NCBI GenBank assembly: GCA_937877455.1 | Contig: CALFIU010000100.1 | Span: forward strand, 32,929-96,928 | Direction: 5' to 3' | Source of the DNA: an uncultured Bacteroidales bacterium | GTDB lineage: Bacteria; Bacteroidota; Bacteroidia; Bacteroidales; UBA3824 | DNA length: 64,000 nucleotides | Part shown: piece after piece, positions 54,215-61,968 of the stretch | How the letters are laid out: every line of letters starts with the position of its first letter | Numbering within the stretch: the first letter of the stretch is position 1 | Translations under genes and position numbers: made by a program | Notes under the pieces: model-generated | The model's input: only the letters and a program-made list of their open reading frames with translations | Told to the model about the DNA's origin: nothing | The model's database searches: none

Positions 54215-54631
54215 TTATCGCATAAGAAAGTCTGCCAACTTCAGCGCAATGTTGTGGCTAACAAAGTGCTTGATGTCTTCCTCTGTGTTAGCCTTGATGA
54301 AGTTCTCTGTCAGTCTGTCAAAAAGTTCGTCCATTCCCAGATTCCTGATTCTGGACTTTGAGCACCCTGCGAGTATCATCTTAACATTGTTGAAACAGTT
54401 GTCATCTACTTTCTTGTTGTCAGAGGTTGTCAGCCCCCCCCCTATTTCAGACTTCTTTTCTTCGGGGTTCTCTCTCTTTCTGGCAATAGAAGCCATAAAT
54501 TCTTCAAATGTTTTCATTTTTTTTGTTTTATAAAAGTTACAATTAAGAACATGGTGCCCACGCGCAAGTGTGATGTTTTGGGCTATACATTTGGGTGCGC
54601 ACCAATGTTCACAAAGTTCACAGTTAAACAT
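54215..54631 (-). CDS. Zinc-finger-like protein with G9 tract
   Basis: The 138-residue protein begins with a cysteine cluster (CELCEHWCAPKC) and a HHVLNC segment that could bind zinc, then MKTFEEFMASIA, a possible internal start (about 54,515). Codons 66-69 contain nine G in a row (complement of C9 at 54,434-54,442), giving GGG, a run prone to slippage. The first ATG overlaps the previous stop, which favours the longer form. Function unknown. Confidence 0.55.
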   Translation of the reverse strand: MFNCELCEHWCAPKCIAQNITLARGHHVLNCNFYKTKKMKTFEEFMASIARKRENPEEKKSEIGGGLTTSDNKKVDDNCFNNVKMILAGCSKSRIRNLGMDELFDRLTENFIKANTEEDIKHFVSHNIALKLADFLMR

Positions 54632-55046
54632 CGTCTTCGTCCTCTTCGTCTTCAGACTCAAGCATCTTCTCAAGTTCCTTGATGGACTTCTTTTCAAGAG
54701 CCTCGTCCTGTTTGCGGGCAATGAGGTCGAGAAGTTTCTGGTTATTGCGCTTGGTCTCGGCTTTCTTTTGTGCCTTTTCCTCGGCAGACTTCTTTGTAAG
54801 ATAGATATCTTTGAGGATTTCGAAGCGCAGTTCATCGTCGGTTGCCTTGGTCTTAGCGGGTGCGTCGAGGAACGAAAGTTCTGTATCGTTCACTTCGCCA
54901 GAAGACTTCTTTGCGGCTTCACGGGCTTTGATTACCAACTCGCGGATTTCCTCTTTTGGTAAATCCCACAAGTGTTCAACTGAAAGAACACCACGATTGG
55001 TGTTGAAACGGAGTTTCTTTTTGCTTGCTTTCTTGTAAATTTTCAT
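54624..55046 (-). CDS. Hypothetical charged coiled-coil protein
   Basis: The 140-residue protein has a basic N-terminus, a GVLSVEHLWDLPKEEIREL segment, a lysine-rich coiled coil and a very acidic end (SEDEEDEDDV). Proteins with this order are common in Bacteroidetes phages to my recollection, but their role is unknown. Confidence 0.65.
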   Translation of the reverse strand: MKIYKKASKKKLRFNTNRGVLSVEHLWDLPKEEIRELVIKAREAAKKSSGEVNDTELSFLDAPAKTKATDDELRFEILKDIYLTKKSAEEKAQKKAETKRNNQKLLDLIARKQDEALEKKSIKELEKMLESEDEEDEDDV

Positions 55047-55064
55047 AATCGTAAAGTTTAAATT

Positions 55065-55724
55065 TTAATTACCAGAGTTTACTTCAATAAGATGTTCGAG
55101 AGTGAGGTTTCTAACGTCTTCACCAAATTTCTCGTTCAGAGACTCGTAGTTGTCAGCACATTTCTGAATAATCTGACGTACTACGGGGTAACGTACCATT
55201 GCAAACAAGATTTGTGCTGCTATCATTGTTGGATCACCGCCGATTGTGAAACAGTTTCCTTCGTCACCAATGAACAGGAAAGATGCTTCTTTCCCTTGTA
55301 GCTGCTCAAGGAGTTTCTGAGCCATCCGTTGAATCTTCTTGATTTCTGTCTTTTCCATATCAGACTTTTGTTCAAGTTCATCTTCCAACATGAGACCACC
55401 ATTCAGGACATGTTCAATAGCACCATCACTGAGTTTCAGTAGTTGCTCAAATGTAGGGCGTACCCAGTTGTGAACCTTAACGCCAAGTAGTGATGCCGTC
55501 TGTTCGGTGATAGTCTTTTCGTGAATGGCTGTGCCATGATCGCAGTTGCGGCATCTTACGGTGAACGGTGTTACACCTTTGTCCTTGTATCGCGTATAGA
55601 ACTGGAAACCGCAATCCTTACACTGGTAAAGGTCAACGCCTTTGTTGCGACCGTCATACATTCGTGCTGATTCTATTTCAGCAACAAGTTTGTCATACTT
55701 CTTTTTAAGTTCTTTCTTATCCAT
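55065..55724 (-). CDS. Zinc-ribbon protein
   Basis: The 219-residue protein has a four-cysteine zinc ribbon (YQCKDCGF and VRCRNCDHG, residues about 33-63), followed by a helical region and an alpha/beta C-terminus with FLFIGDEGNCFTIGGDPTMIAA. The ribbon suggests nucleic acid or protein binding. Family not recognised. Confidence 0.65.
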   Translation of the reverse strand: MDKKELKKKYDKLVAEIESARMYDGRNKGVDLYQCKDCGFQFYTRYKDKGVTPFTVRCRNCDHGTAIHEKTITEQTASLLGVKVHNWVRPTFEQLLKLSDGAIEHVLNGGLMLEDELEQKSDMEKTEIKKIQRMAQKLLEQLQGKEASFLFIGDEGNCFTIGGDPTMIAAQILFAMVRYPVVRQIIQKCADNYESLNEKFGEDVRNLTLEHLIEVNSGN

Positions 55725-55740
55725 AATAGAGAATGTTAAA

Positions 55741-55863
55741 TGGTGTCGGCGATTCTCGAAGTCGCAAGCCCTCCACAGGGCTTATCGGTCATTGATGTAA
55801 TCTTGATTTAGTGGCATCCTCTTTAAGACCGTTTTCAGTGTTTACCAATTCCACCACGACACC
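55741..55863 (-). tRNA. tRNA-Leu(UAA)-like element with an enlarged anticodon arm
   Basis: On the - strand GGTGTCG pairs perfectly with CGACACC as an acceptor stem, followed by discriminator A. The D arm reads TGGTGGAATTGGTAAACAC, as in tRNA-Leu; a long variable arm AAGCCC-TGTGGA-GGGCTT and a T loop TTCGAGA with ATCGC follow. CGGTC and GACCG can pair as an anticodon stem, but enclose 36 bases instead of 7; removing about 31 bases would leave a CTTAAAG loop with anticodon UAA. The base pair closing the T loop is C-A. It fills the gap between two genes. It may be a tRNA-mimic, a decayed tRNA or an interrupted tRNA. Confidence 0.5.
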
Positions 55864-55879
55864 ATTATTATGTTACATG

Positions 55880-56449
55880 TTAGTATTTACCGCAAACCTT
55901 GTCATAGATTGCATGGCACAGCTCTATGTCGTAGGAGGCATCGTGCAATTTCTCGGAATCAATGACAACACCTAACTCTTCGGCTACGGTTGCTTGTTTG
56001 AAGTCACTCATCTTGTGCCGCTTTTCCGCTAACACAGGTGTAGCAAGCACCATACAATCGAAACTGTTGCTCCAGAAGTAAGAGCCGAAATACTTGTTGC
56101 CATTATCAGTGAACCACTGGCGGAAGAACTGGTTATCGAAGTGTGCATTGTTATAGCCAACAAGGAAGAACTTATCGCTCCTGTTGAACCTGTCAACATA
56201 TTTGTCAAGCATGGCAATGACCTTTGCATACACTTCTCGCATAGCAGGGTAGGCTTCCAACTGCTCTTTCGTCACATTTCCAATTTCCAGTGCTTTCTCG
56301 TCATACACGGCACCCTCCTTCGGACGCACCTTGAAATCGAATGTTTCTTTGACTTCACCATTGATGATAATCTTACCACTAATTTGGTGAATACCGTTCT
56401 TGATGCTGTCCGTTCCCGTAGTCTCTAAATCGAATAATAAGAGTTTCAT
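55880..56449 (-). CDS. DnaQ-like 3'-5' exonuclease (DEDDh)
   Basis: The 189-residue protein has all motifs of the DEDDh family: DLETTG (Asp7, Glu9), GYNNAHFDNQFF (Asp in motif II) and HDASYDIELC (His and Asp of motif III). It would remove nucleotides from DNA or RNA 3' ends, as a proofreading subunit or a free nuclease. No phage DNA polymerase is in the window. It follows the 704-residue gene by ten bases. Confidence 0.88.
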   Translation of the reverse strand: MKLLLFDLETTGTDSIKNGIHQISGKIIINGEVKETFDFKVRPKEGAVYDEKALEIGNVTKEQLEAYPAMREVYAKVIAMLDKYVDRFNRSDKFFLVGYNNAHFDNQFFRQWFTDNGNKYFGSYFWSNSFDCMVLATPVLAEKRHKMSDFKQATVAEELGVVIDSEKLHDASYDIELCHAIYDKVCGKY

Positions 56450-56459
56450 ATATCCACGT

Positions 56460-58574
56460 TTAGAATTGAACTTTGATTACTCGCTTATGAGAGCCTTGCA
56501 GACGCAGCACAACCTCGTCGCGGACGGTGGCGTTGAATCCAAGTCCAGAGAGTTGCTTGTCTGTTGACTCGACCTTCAATCTGGCACCGAGAACTTCCAT
56601 CACCTTGCGATGTTCCAGAAGTTCGGGTAGCAAGAACTCGTTATGGAAACCTCTGATTGACTCTGGAGCCTTGGCCCCGTCGAGCATGAAGAAGTAGTGT
56701 TTGTTGCCAAAAGCACCATCCCAATGGTTCGGTGACAGGCACACCAAGTTCACTTTGTGGAACTGATTGGTTTCAAGCCCGTAGATTTCCTTTGACGTGC
56801 CGTTTCCATCAACCAGATACTTTGACTGATCAACATGGTCAATCATGCCGTTCTTGATGTGAACGGTGGCGATGTCAACAGGACGCATAATCTCATGGTC
56901 AACAATGTAGGTGAAGACTTCATCGCCGAAAGCGATTTCTGCCTTTGCGCCAGAGTTGCGACCACCATCATAGTTCACGATAAAGAAACGATACTTGCCA
57001 TCCTTGATGCGCTCTGGTTCATCCCAGAAGATGTTTTCAACACCAACACCTTCAGGACGGATCATATCTATGTCGAGCATACCGCCGCACTCTGGAGTTT
57101 TACGACCTTTGTACGAACCATAGTAGATTTCTCTACCAGTTGGCTCAATGGCATGTGCATCGAGGTCAACAATGGAACGACCGTCTTCATTCCACATGAT
57201 TGAGAAGCGGAATGGTGCATTTACGAAACCACCTGCCGCCTTGACCGCTTCCTTAATCTCCGACTTACCTGCCAGATTGCCGTTGTACGTCCAACCGAAG
57301 TTGTTGCCCCATTTGAAAATAGGCTTGCTATCCTTGCTGACGGGAGTTGTAAGCGTGACAAAGTAGTTCTCATGTGAGTTCTGGAGGAACACCTCTACTG
57401 AAGTACACCCAGGCAGAATGTCTTTCATAAACTTGTCAATCGAGACAACTTCCACCCCGTCAAACTCACTACGCTTGTGGCGTGTAGATGTCGGCTTGAT
57501 ACCATCGAGGATAGACACAGGCTTGATTTTTCCGTCACCAACATTGGCATGGAGGATGTCACACACACGAATATCTTCCATAGTTGCACAGCGACGGGTG
57601 AAAGACTCTTCGTAGCCGTTTTCTGCAATGAAAGACTTTGCGTTGTCAATCATCTGCTGCGTGATAGGTGCGGTTGCCTTCATGTAGTTGGCAGGATCAA
57701 TACGTTTGTTCCAATCCTGACATGCGTCATTGATGTCACGACCCTCTGCAAGTTCTGTGCAAAGCTTGCCAATCAATTCGTTCCTGAAACGGGCAAAGCA
57801 GTTCGCCGAGAAATTAGCCCAACACCAGTTGTCTTTCTCCGCATCCGATAACCGTGCATACACTTTTGAGAGTTTCAGGAACTCAACAACTTTGTACTTA
57901 TGTGTTTCACCATTGAGCAAAGAGCCTTGATCAATGAGGTCAATGACAAGTTGCATGGTGTCGGATGGTATCTCATCCAGCGCACGTTTGAAAACTTTTT
58001 TGTCTTCGCGCAAGCGGCCTTGGATAGACTCAACCGTTTCATGTCCGAAGTGGATAAACTCTTTCGGCACTCTTACGCAGAAGTGGTTGAAAGTTCTGAC
58101 CTCATTTGGCTTTACCACACCAAACTTTTCAGCCTCCTCCTTTGTGTAACGCTTTACCGTGTGGTCGAGGTTGAGCGCAAACATTGAGTCATTCTTTGTG
58201 CAGCGTGCATAGACGGCTTTGTAGAGATAGTCGAAAGTCTCAACGAAAACGTCTTCAATGGGCGCGTTTCTCAGCATTTCAGACATAAGACGGAAAGACT
58301 CGCGGTATTCGTCCGTCGTCTCACCGTCGAACATTGTCATGATAGAGTTGTCTTCTGTGATGGCAACGATATTGCCGTAGCGGTGGAAGAAGTGCTTGCA
58401 TTGGTTGCAGTTATGCACCGAAGATTCTGGGTCGCGGAAGATTGGGTCTTCGCCGAAACCTCTCATGTAGGCTTGCCATACTTGGTCGCCTGTAACTTTA
58501 CTGCGGAAGAGTTTGCCAGTGGCACACATCTTTGCAAACTGCTCTTGCAGCATCTTTGATTCTAAATGTTCCAT
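56460..58574 (-). CDS. Large unknown protein with DUF2135-like domain
   Basis: The 704-residue protein has an N-terminal part with a CNQCKHFFHRYGN segment (about 55-67), a long helical middle, and a C-terminal beta region. That region (about 460-570), with VDLDAHAIEP, IYYGSYKG, GGMLDIDMIRPEGVGVENI and YRFFIVNYDGG, resembles the YfaP/DUF2135 beta-sandwich. In bacteria such domains occur with vWA proteins, and a vWA gene lies in the same operon. It is one of the longest accessory genes, so it probably has a central role in this operon. Function unknown. Confidence 0.7.
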   Translation of the reverse strand: MEHLESKMLQEQFAKMCATGKLFRSKVTGDQVWQAYMRGFGEDPIFRDPESSVHNCNQCKHFFHRYGNIVAITEDNSIMTMFDGETTDEYRESFRLMSEMLRNAPIEDVFVETFDYLYKAVYARCTKNDSMFALNLDHTVKRYTKEEAEKFGVVKPNEVRTFNHFCVRVPKEFIHFGHETVESIQGRLREDKKVFKRALDEIPSDTMQLVIDLIDQGSLLNGETHKYKVVEFLKLSKVYARLSDAEKDNWCWANFSANCFARFRNELIGKLCTELAEGRDINDACQDWNKRIDPANYMKATAPITQQMIDNAKSFIAENGYEESFTRRCATMEDIRVCDILHANVGDGKIKPVSILDGIKPTSTRHKRSEFDGVEVVSIDKFMKDILPGCTSVEVFLQNSHENYFVTLTTPVSKDSKPIFKWGNNFGWTYNGNLAGKSEIKEAVKAAGGFVNAPFRFSIMWNEDGRSIVDLDAHAIEPTGREIYYGSYKGRKTPECGGMLDIDMIRPEGVGVENIFWDEPERIKDGKYRFFIVNYDGGRNSGAKAEIAFGDEVFTYIVDHEIMRPVDIATVHIKNGMIDHVDQSKYLVDGNGTSKEIYGLETNQFHKVNLVCLSPNHWDGAFGNKHYFFMLDGAKAPESIRGFHNEFLLPELLEHRKVMEVLGARLKVESTDKQLSGLGFNATVRDEVVLRLQGSHKRVIKVQF

Positions 58575-58605
58575 GATGTTTTTACTTTTAGAGTTATTAG
58601 TTTAT

Positions 58606-58905
58606 TTATTGATTCCTTATAGCCTTTTCTACTTCAATTCGTGCCTGTCTCACACTCTTGTTGTAGATTACCGTGTTCATTACAAATGTGACGGTGTGAT
58701 GAACGTGGTCGAGACGTTTGACAACGATTCTTACTCCATCTTTGTAAGTAAGTGCTGGAGGTCTTCTGAACCTGCCTTTGAAAGTTGACTTTATGAGTGT
58801 CGGTAATTCTTCGTCGCTTGAAACGCCTGTCACTGGTGTTCTCTGAACATGTTTTCCCTGCGAGAAGAATATCAGGTACGATATTGTACGTCTTTCTACT
58901 TGCAT
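58606..58905 (-). CDS. Hypothetical protein
   Basis: The 99-residue basic protein has strands DGVRIVVKRLDHVHHTVTF and was not recognised. It starts nine bases after the beta-helix gene and is followed by the 704-residue gene. An alternative frame from 58,918 looks like a shadow. Confidence 0.55.
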   Translation of the reverse strand: MQVERRTISYLIFFSQGKHVQRTPVTGVSSDEELPTLIKSTFKGRFRRPPALTYKDGVRIVVKRLDHVHHTVTFVMNTVIYNKSVRQARIEVEKAIRNQ

Positions 58906-58914
58906 AGTTCTCGG

Positions 58915-59256
58915 TCATTTAATGTCGCCACTCATTGATGACACATCGCCAGCCACATTGCCGCAATCAACATCGCCACTCATGGTCTTAATGTCTCCTT
59001 CTACGTCACCTTTCACATAGACATCACCGCTCATGGTCTTTACGTTCTTGACATTGCCATTAACAGTGATGGTGTCACAGACATCTACATCAATCTTCTC
59101 GACCTCGCCTTGAATCTCGATGTTGATGTGTTTTTGGTCTTTCTCCAGCTCTTCATAATTCTCGACTTTCTTCCCGTTTACCAGAATGTCGCCATTTACG
59201 ATGGAGATTTTTCCATTGTACCGATAGGTTTTACCGTTAATTACTATTACACTCAT
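58915..59256 (-). CDS. Small beta-helix/bactofilin-like protein
   Basis: The 113-residue protein has an N-terminal hairpin (VIVINGKTYRYNGKISIVNG) and a repeated unit around the phrase MSGDV (KTMSGDVYVKGDVEGD, KTMSGDVDCGNVAGD, SSMSGDIK), which predicts a beta-helix. It is the first gene of the accessory operon, preceded by a structured leader and a promoter with the AGATATTC element. A second beta-helix-like gene at 25,554 has the same promoter type. Confidence 0.7.
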   Translation of the reverse strand: MSVIVINGKTYRYNGKISIVNGDILVNGKKVENYEELEKDQKHINIEIQGEVEKIDVDVCDTITVNGNVKNVKTMSGDVYVKGDVEGDIKTMSGDVDCGNVAGDVSSMSGDIK

Positions 59257-59261
59257 TTTTC

Positions 59262-59378
59262 TTAAAAGTCAAGGGCAAAGGAATCCGTCTCTTGCTGTGG
59301 TATTCAGAGACCTCATCCAATGCCCTCGTAAATCGTTCTTGCTACATGGGAATACCACTAACCATGTGTTTTCGGGTG
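59262..59378 (-). ncRNA. Structured 5' leader with kissing-loop complementarity
   Basis: The - strand leader can form ACATGG/CCATGT (59,344-59,349 with 59,362-59,367), GTCTCT/AGAGAC (59,287-59,292 with 59,306-59,311) and an outer AGGGCA/TGCCCT (59,272-59,277 with 59,321-59,326). The loops of the first two hairpins contain GAATACCAC (59,350-59,358) and GTGGTATTC (59,297-59,305), which are perfectly complementary over nine bases. This pattern suggests a kissing complex or a switch between two folds controlling the next gene. No known riboswitch was recognised. Confidence 0.6.
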
Positions 59379-59409
59379 CAAATTTAGGAAGAATATCTGA
59401 ATATCTAAA
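59379..59409 (-). promoter_or_regulatory. Promoter of the accessory operon with AGATATTC repeats
   Basis: On the - strand TTTA (59,406-59,409), a 19-base spacer and TAAATTTG (59,379-59,386) make a good Bacteroidetes promoter. The spacer holds two direct copies, AGATATTCAGATATTC (59,391-59,406 on this strand), likely an operator. Confidence 0.65.
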
Positions 59410-59528
59410 GCATTTTGAGATATTTCTTTCGTTTCTTTAGATTATTTAAGTTTCATAATGTTGCAAAATTAAGCCCTATTCCTTTGGAATAGAATGTTTT
59501 TGTTGCCGTTAATTTATCTAAATCATAA

Positions 59529-59558
59529 TTTGATATTCAGATATTCTGTGTATCTTTG
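59529..59558 (+). promoter_or_regulatory. Divergent promoter with AGATATTC repeats
   Basis: TTTG (59,529-59,532), 18 bases and TATCTTTG (59,551-59,558) form a promoter towards the right. The spacer contains GATATTCAGATATTCTG (59,532-59,548). With the promoter at 59,379-59,409 it makes a divergent pair; the 120 bases between them show no gene. Confidence 0.65.
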
Positions 59559-59562
59559 CAGC

Positions 59563-59681
59563 GCAATTAGGGAAGAATTGCATACATATCTGGCTTTTCG
59601 GAAGGTTTTACACCTCCTTTCTGCATAAAGCAAATGACCCTGCGAAGAACTTCCCTCTTTGCAGGGCATTTTCATAATGCC
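59563..59681 (+). ncRNA. Structured leader or small RNA with loop-loop complementarity
   Basis: The predicted transcript starts with the hairpin GCAATT-AGGGAAG-AATTGC (59,563-59,581). Later CCCTGCGAAGA (59,638-59,648) pairs with TCTTTGCAGGG (59,656-59,666) around the loop ACTTCCC. The first loop and CTTCCCT (59,650-59,656) are complementary over seven bases. A competing hairpin GGCATT-TTCAT-AATGCC (59,665-59,681) follows. It could be a small RNA or an attenuator for the genes at 59,983. Confidence 0.5.
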
Positions 59682-59754
59682 GACATACGAGGTTCAATCA
59701 GTGCCGTCCTCTTTGCCCTTACCAGGCAATATACAAAACGGCTCGGTCAAGTAG
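59677..59754 (+). CDS. Possible 25-residue peptide
   Basis: An ATG at the end of the structured RNA opens a short frame (MPTYEVQSVPSSLPLPGNIQ and five more residues). There is no independent support, and the rest of the gap to 59,982 shows only short frames in changing phases (for example 59,839-59,919), perhaps a decayed gene. Listed as a possibility only. Confidence 0.2.
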   Translation: MPTYEVQSVPSSLPLPGNIQNGSVK

Positions 59755-59982
59755 GATATACTCAAGGTCGTAAAAACCTGCGCTGTCCTAACCACGACAA
59801 CAGGTGCCCATATAGAAAAAGGCGACTTTTGAGTGAATGGCAATGGGTAATTGTTTCCTATTTTGGCTTTACACAACATGGACTACATCAAAAACAGGCG
59901 ATGTTGGTAAAGTATAATAAGGTTCATGTGTGTGTACGCGCCCATACGAATTATATCTATGGGTAAAGGTGGTTTAGTATAA

Positions 59983-60516
59983 ATGCAAGATATGGAAACA
60001 AAAATTGGTCAAAAATCACAGGAAAAAGAGGTGAAAGCATATATTCCGAATCTTCATCTGGAGTTGACACCTCAAACCGAAATAAGAAGATTGCGCAAGG
60101 TCATTGAGGAAAAGAATGACTGTATTGCCAAATTCAAGAAGTACGACGAGGAAAGAAAGTCGTACTACCGTCGTTTCGAGCAGAACTATGAAATGATGGA
60201 AGAGCGTTTCAATGAGTTTATTGACGCAATCAATGAATGCGACGAGATAGACGATGGAACAAAGGACTTCTACAAGGAAGTCATTATGCGTCTGTATCGC
60301 GGCAAAGTCGCCACTGACAAAGAAAAGTCAGTCTTGCAGACTTCATTGTCACAACTAATGAAGTTGCAGGAGTGCTTCAACAATCTGGAGTTTTCAATGA
60401 TGGGTGTTGGAAACGCCCAAAAGAGGGCAGAATTACTGAATGAGTTGAGGAAGATGAAAGTGCGGTACGACAATATCACAACTTCTTTCAGCAAGAAAAT
60501 GAGCGAACTCAAATGA
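59983..60516 (+). CDS. Hypothetical coiled-coil protein
   Basis: The 177-residue protein is mostly a long coiled coil (about residues 30-80 and 125-175) and was not recognised. It is the first of two coupled genes (ATGA overlap) transcribed to the right, towards the integrase. An ATG at 59,992 is an alternative start. Confidence 0.6.
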   Translation: MQDMETKIGQKSQEKEVKAYIPNLHLELTPQTEIRRLRKVIEEKNDCIAKFKKYDEERKSYYRRFEQNYEMMEERFNEFIDAINECDEIDDGTKDFYKEVIMRLYRGKVATDKEKSVLQTSLSQLMKLQECFNNLEFSMMGVGNAQKRAELLNELRKMKVRYDNITTSFSKKMSELK

Positions 60517-60785
60517 GGTGTCATTACGAGTATGTAAAAGGTGTTGGTCGTGTTCTTATACCAGGCTGCATGGCTGTTGCAGTTTCTGGTGAGATAGAAC
60601 GTTGCACCTGTCACCCTTCAGAAGAATCATATCGTTCTTATGACAGAGAAGCGTATCAGAAAGAAGTCAGACAACTCAAAGAAATTATCAGGGAACTTAG
60701 AGAGGAAAACGACTTCTACGCGAAAATTCTGGAAGAAAACGAGATAAAGAACCCCTATGAAAGAAAAAGAGCGAGTAGGAAATGA
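60513..60785 (+). CDS. Hypothetical small protein
   Basis: The 90-residue protein has an N-terminal part with cysteines and histidine (MRCHYEY, PGCM, CTCH), possibly zinc-binding, and a charged C-terminal coiled coil. Coupled to the gene before. A directionality factor or regulator is conceivable from the position beside the integrase, but nothing in the sequence proves it. Confidence 0.55.
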   Translation: MRCHYEYVKGVGRVLIPGCMAVAVSGEIERCTCHPSEESYRSYDREAYQKEVRQLKEIIRELREENDFYAKILEENEIKNPYERKRASRK

Positions 60786-60799
60786 ACCTACCCGCTCTT
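60767..60799. terminator. Terminator between the small operon and the integrase gene
   Basis: AAGAGCG-A-GTAGG pairs with CCTAC-C-CGCTCTT around AAATGAA. It lies between two convergent genes and overlaps the end of the first one. Confidence 0.65.
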
Positions 60800-60805
60800 A
60801 CATTA

Positions 60806-61942
60806 TCATATAATATCGTCAAGCCTGTCAAATTCTGCATCGACTGACTCCTGAAGGACTTTCGCGTACACTTGTGTTGTGCGTATGCTTTCATGCCCCA
60901 TGACTTTCTGCAAGACTTCAATTGGCATTTTATGTTTCAGGGCAATGGAAGTTGCGAATGTGTGCCGACCGACATGCGACGTTAGGTGTGTCGTAATGCC
61001 AGCGCGGAACTGGATAGCCTGTAAGTTCCGATTGTAGAAGTGCAGATCTTGTATAGGCAATACAAAGCCACACTCTTCAAGAAGATTGACAGCCGCCTTC
61101 ATAAGAGTAATGTTATACATTTCATTTGTCTTCACTCTTTGGCTGCGTAACCGCATTTTTCCATCTACCGTTCTTACAGAACCGATGTCAAACCGTTGCA
61201 TGTCGGCATAAGACAGGCTCGTATAACATTGAAACAGGAAACACAGACGAGCATCTACAAGTGCTTTCTCTGTCAGTTCAAGAGACTTAATTTTCTCAAT
61301 CTCTTCCATTGTGATGAAACGATGCCCGGGTGAATTGTCTCGTTTGAACTTCATATAGTCGTATGGATTATCTTTGATGTGACCAAAGCGTTTCGCCTCA
61401 CGACAATATATCTTCAGTATCTTATGGTAGTTCCAGACTGACTTTGCCTTTTGGGCATTGTGGTGAGACAGATCATCCCAAAGTTTGAGGTTAGCCTCTG
61501 TAATGTCGCTAAACTGTCTGATACGCCCCCAATGTTTCAAAGTATTATAAACAGATATGTGAGCGCATCTTGTTGACTCTGCAATCGGACGCTCATAAAT
61601 CCTTGCAAGCATAAATCGCAGAAACGAGTCCTTTGCACCGAACACGCGCCCGTCCATAAACTTCTTCAGATTGTCAAGCGAGAAAGATTCCTTTGCCTTC
61701 ATCTTATCGTTTATGTAATTCTCGATTGTGTTGCGCATGTCGTTTATGCGGTCTTGGTATTCTGCCATCTGCCCGCAGTTAATCACTTTCCCATCTTTGA
61801 ACTGATGGGCGCAAACTTTGATACCCGTGTTGTAGAAGTTGCGCACTCTGTCATACGAAACTTCAATGTAAACGGACGCTGCCACCTTCTTTGTGGCTTT
61901 CTTGTGTCTGTCGAAGACAACTCTTGTTTTTGCTATTTTCAT
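60806..61942 (-). CDS. int: Tyrosine recombinase, phage integrase
   Basis: The 378-residue protein has the Bacteroidetes integrase layout: an arm-binding N-terminus (MKIAKTRVVFDR), a core-binding domain (about 90-200), and a catalytic domain. Catalytic residues seen are Arg in DARLCFLFQCYTSLSYADM, Lys in RVKTNE, HVGRHTF (HxxR), GHESI and the nucleophile Tyr in TTQVYAKV. It starts at MKIAK; an upstream in-frame ATG at 62,056 would read through promoter-like repeats. It should insert the phage at the tRNA-Lys. Confidence 0.93.
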   Translation of the reverse strand: MKIAKTRVVFDRHKKATKKVAASVYIEVSYDRVRNFYNTGIKVCAHQFKDGKVINCGQMAEYQDRINDMRNTIENYINDKMKAKESFSLDNLKKFMDGRVFGAKDSFLRFMLARIYERPIAESTRCAHISVYNTLKHWGRIRQFSDITEANLKLWDDLSHHNAQKAKSVWNYHKILKIYCREAKRFGHIKDNPYDYMKFKRDNSPGHRFITMEEIEKIKSLELTEKALVDARLCFLFQCYTSLSYADMQRFDIGSVRTVDGKMRLRSQRVKTNEMYNITLMKAAVNLLEECGFVLPIQDLHFYNRNLQAIQFRAGITTHLTSHVGRHTFATSIALKHKMPIEVLQKVMGHESIRTTQVYAKVLQESVDAEFDRLDDII

Positions 61943-61968
61943 ATACAATACAATTAAGTTTCTTAAAG

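Noticed and set aside
59634..59966. A 110-codon frame in the gap after the structured RNA
   Set aside because: The frame begins inside the terminator-like hairpin, has no protein-like pattern, and codon use is random. A decayed gene cannot be excluded.
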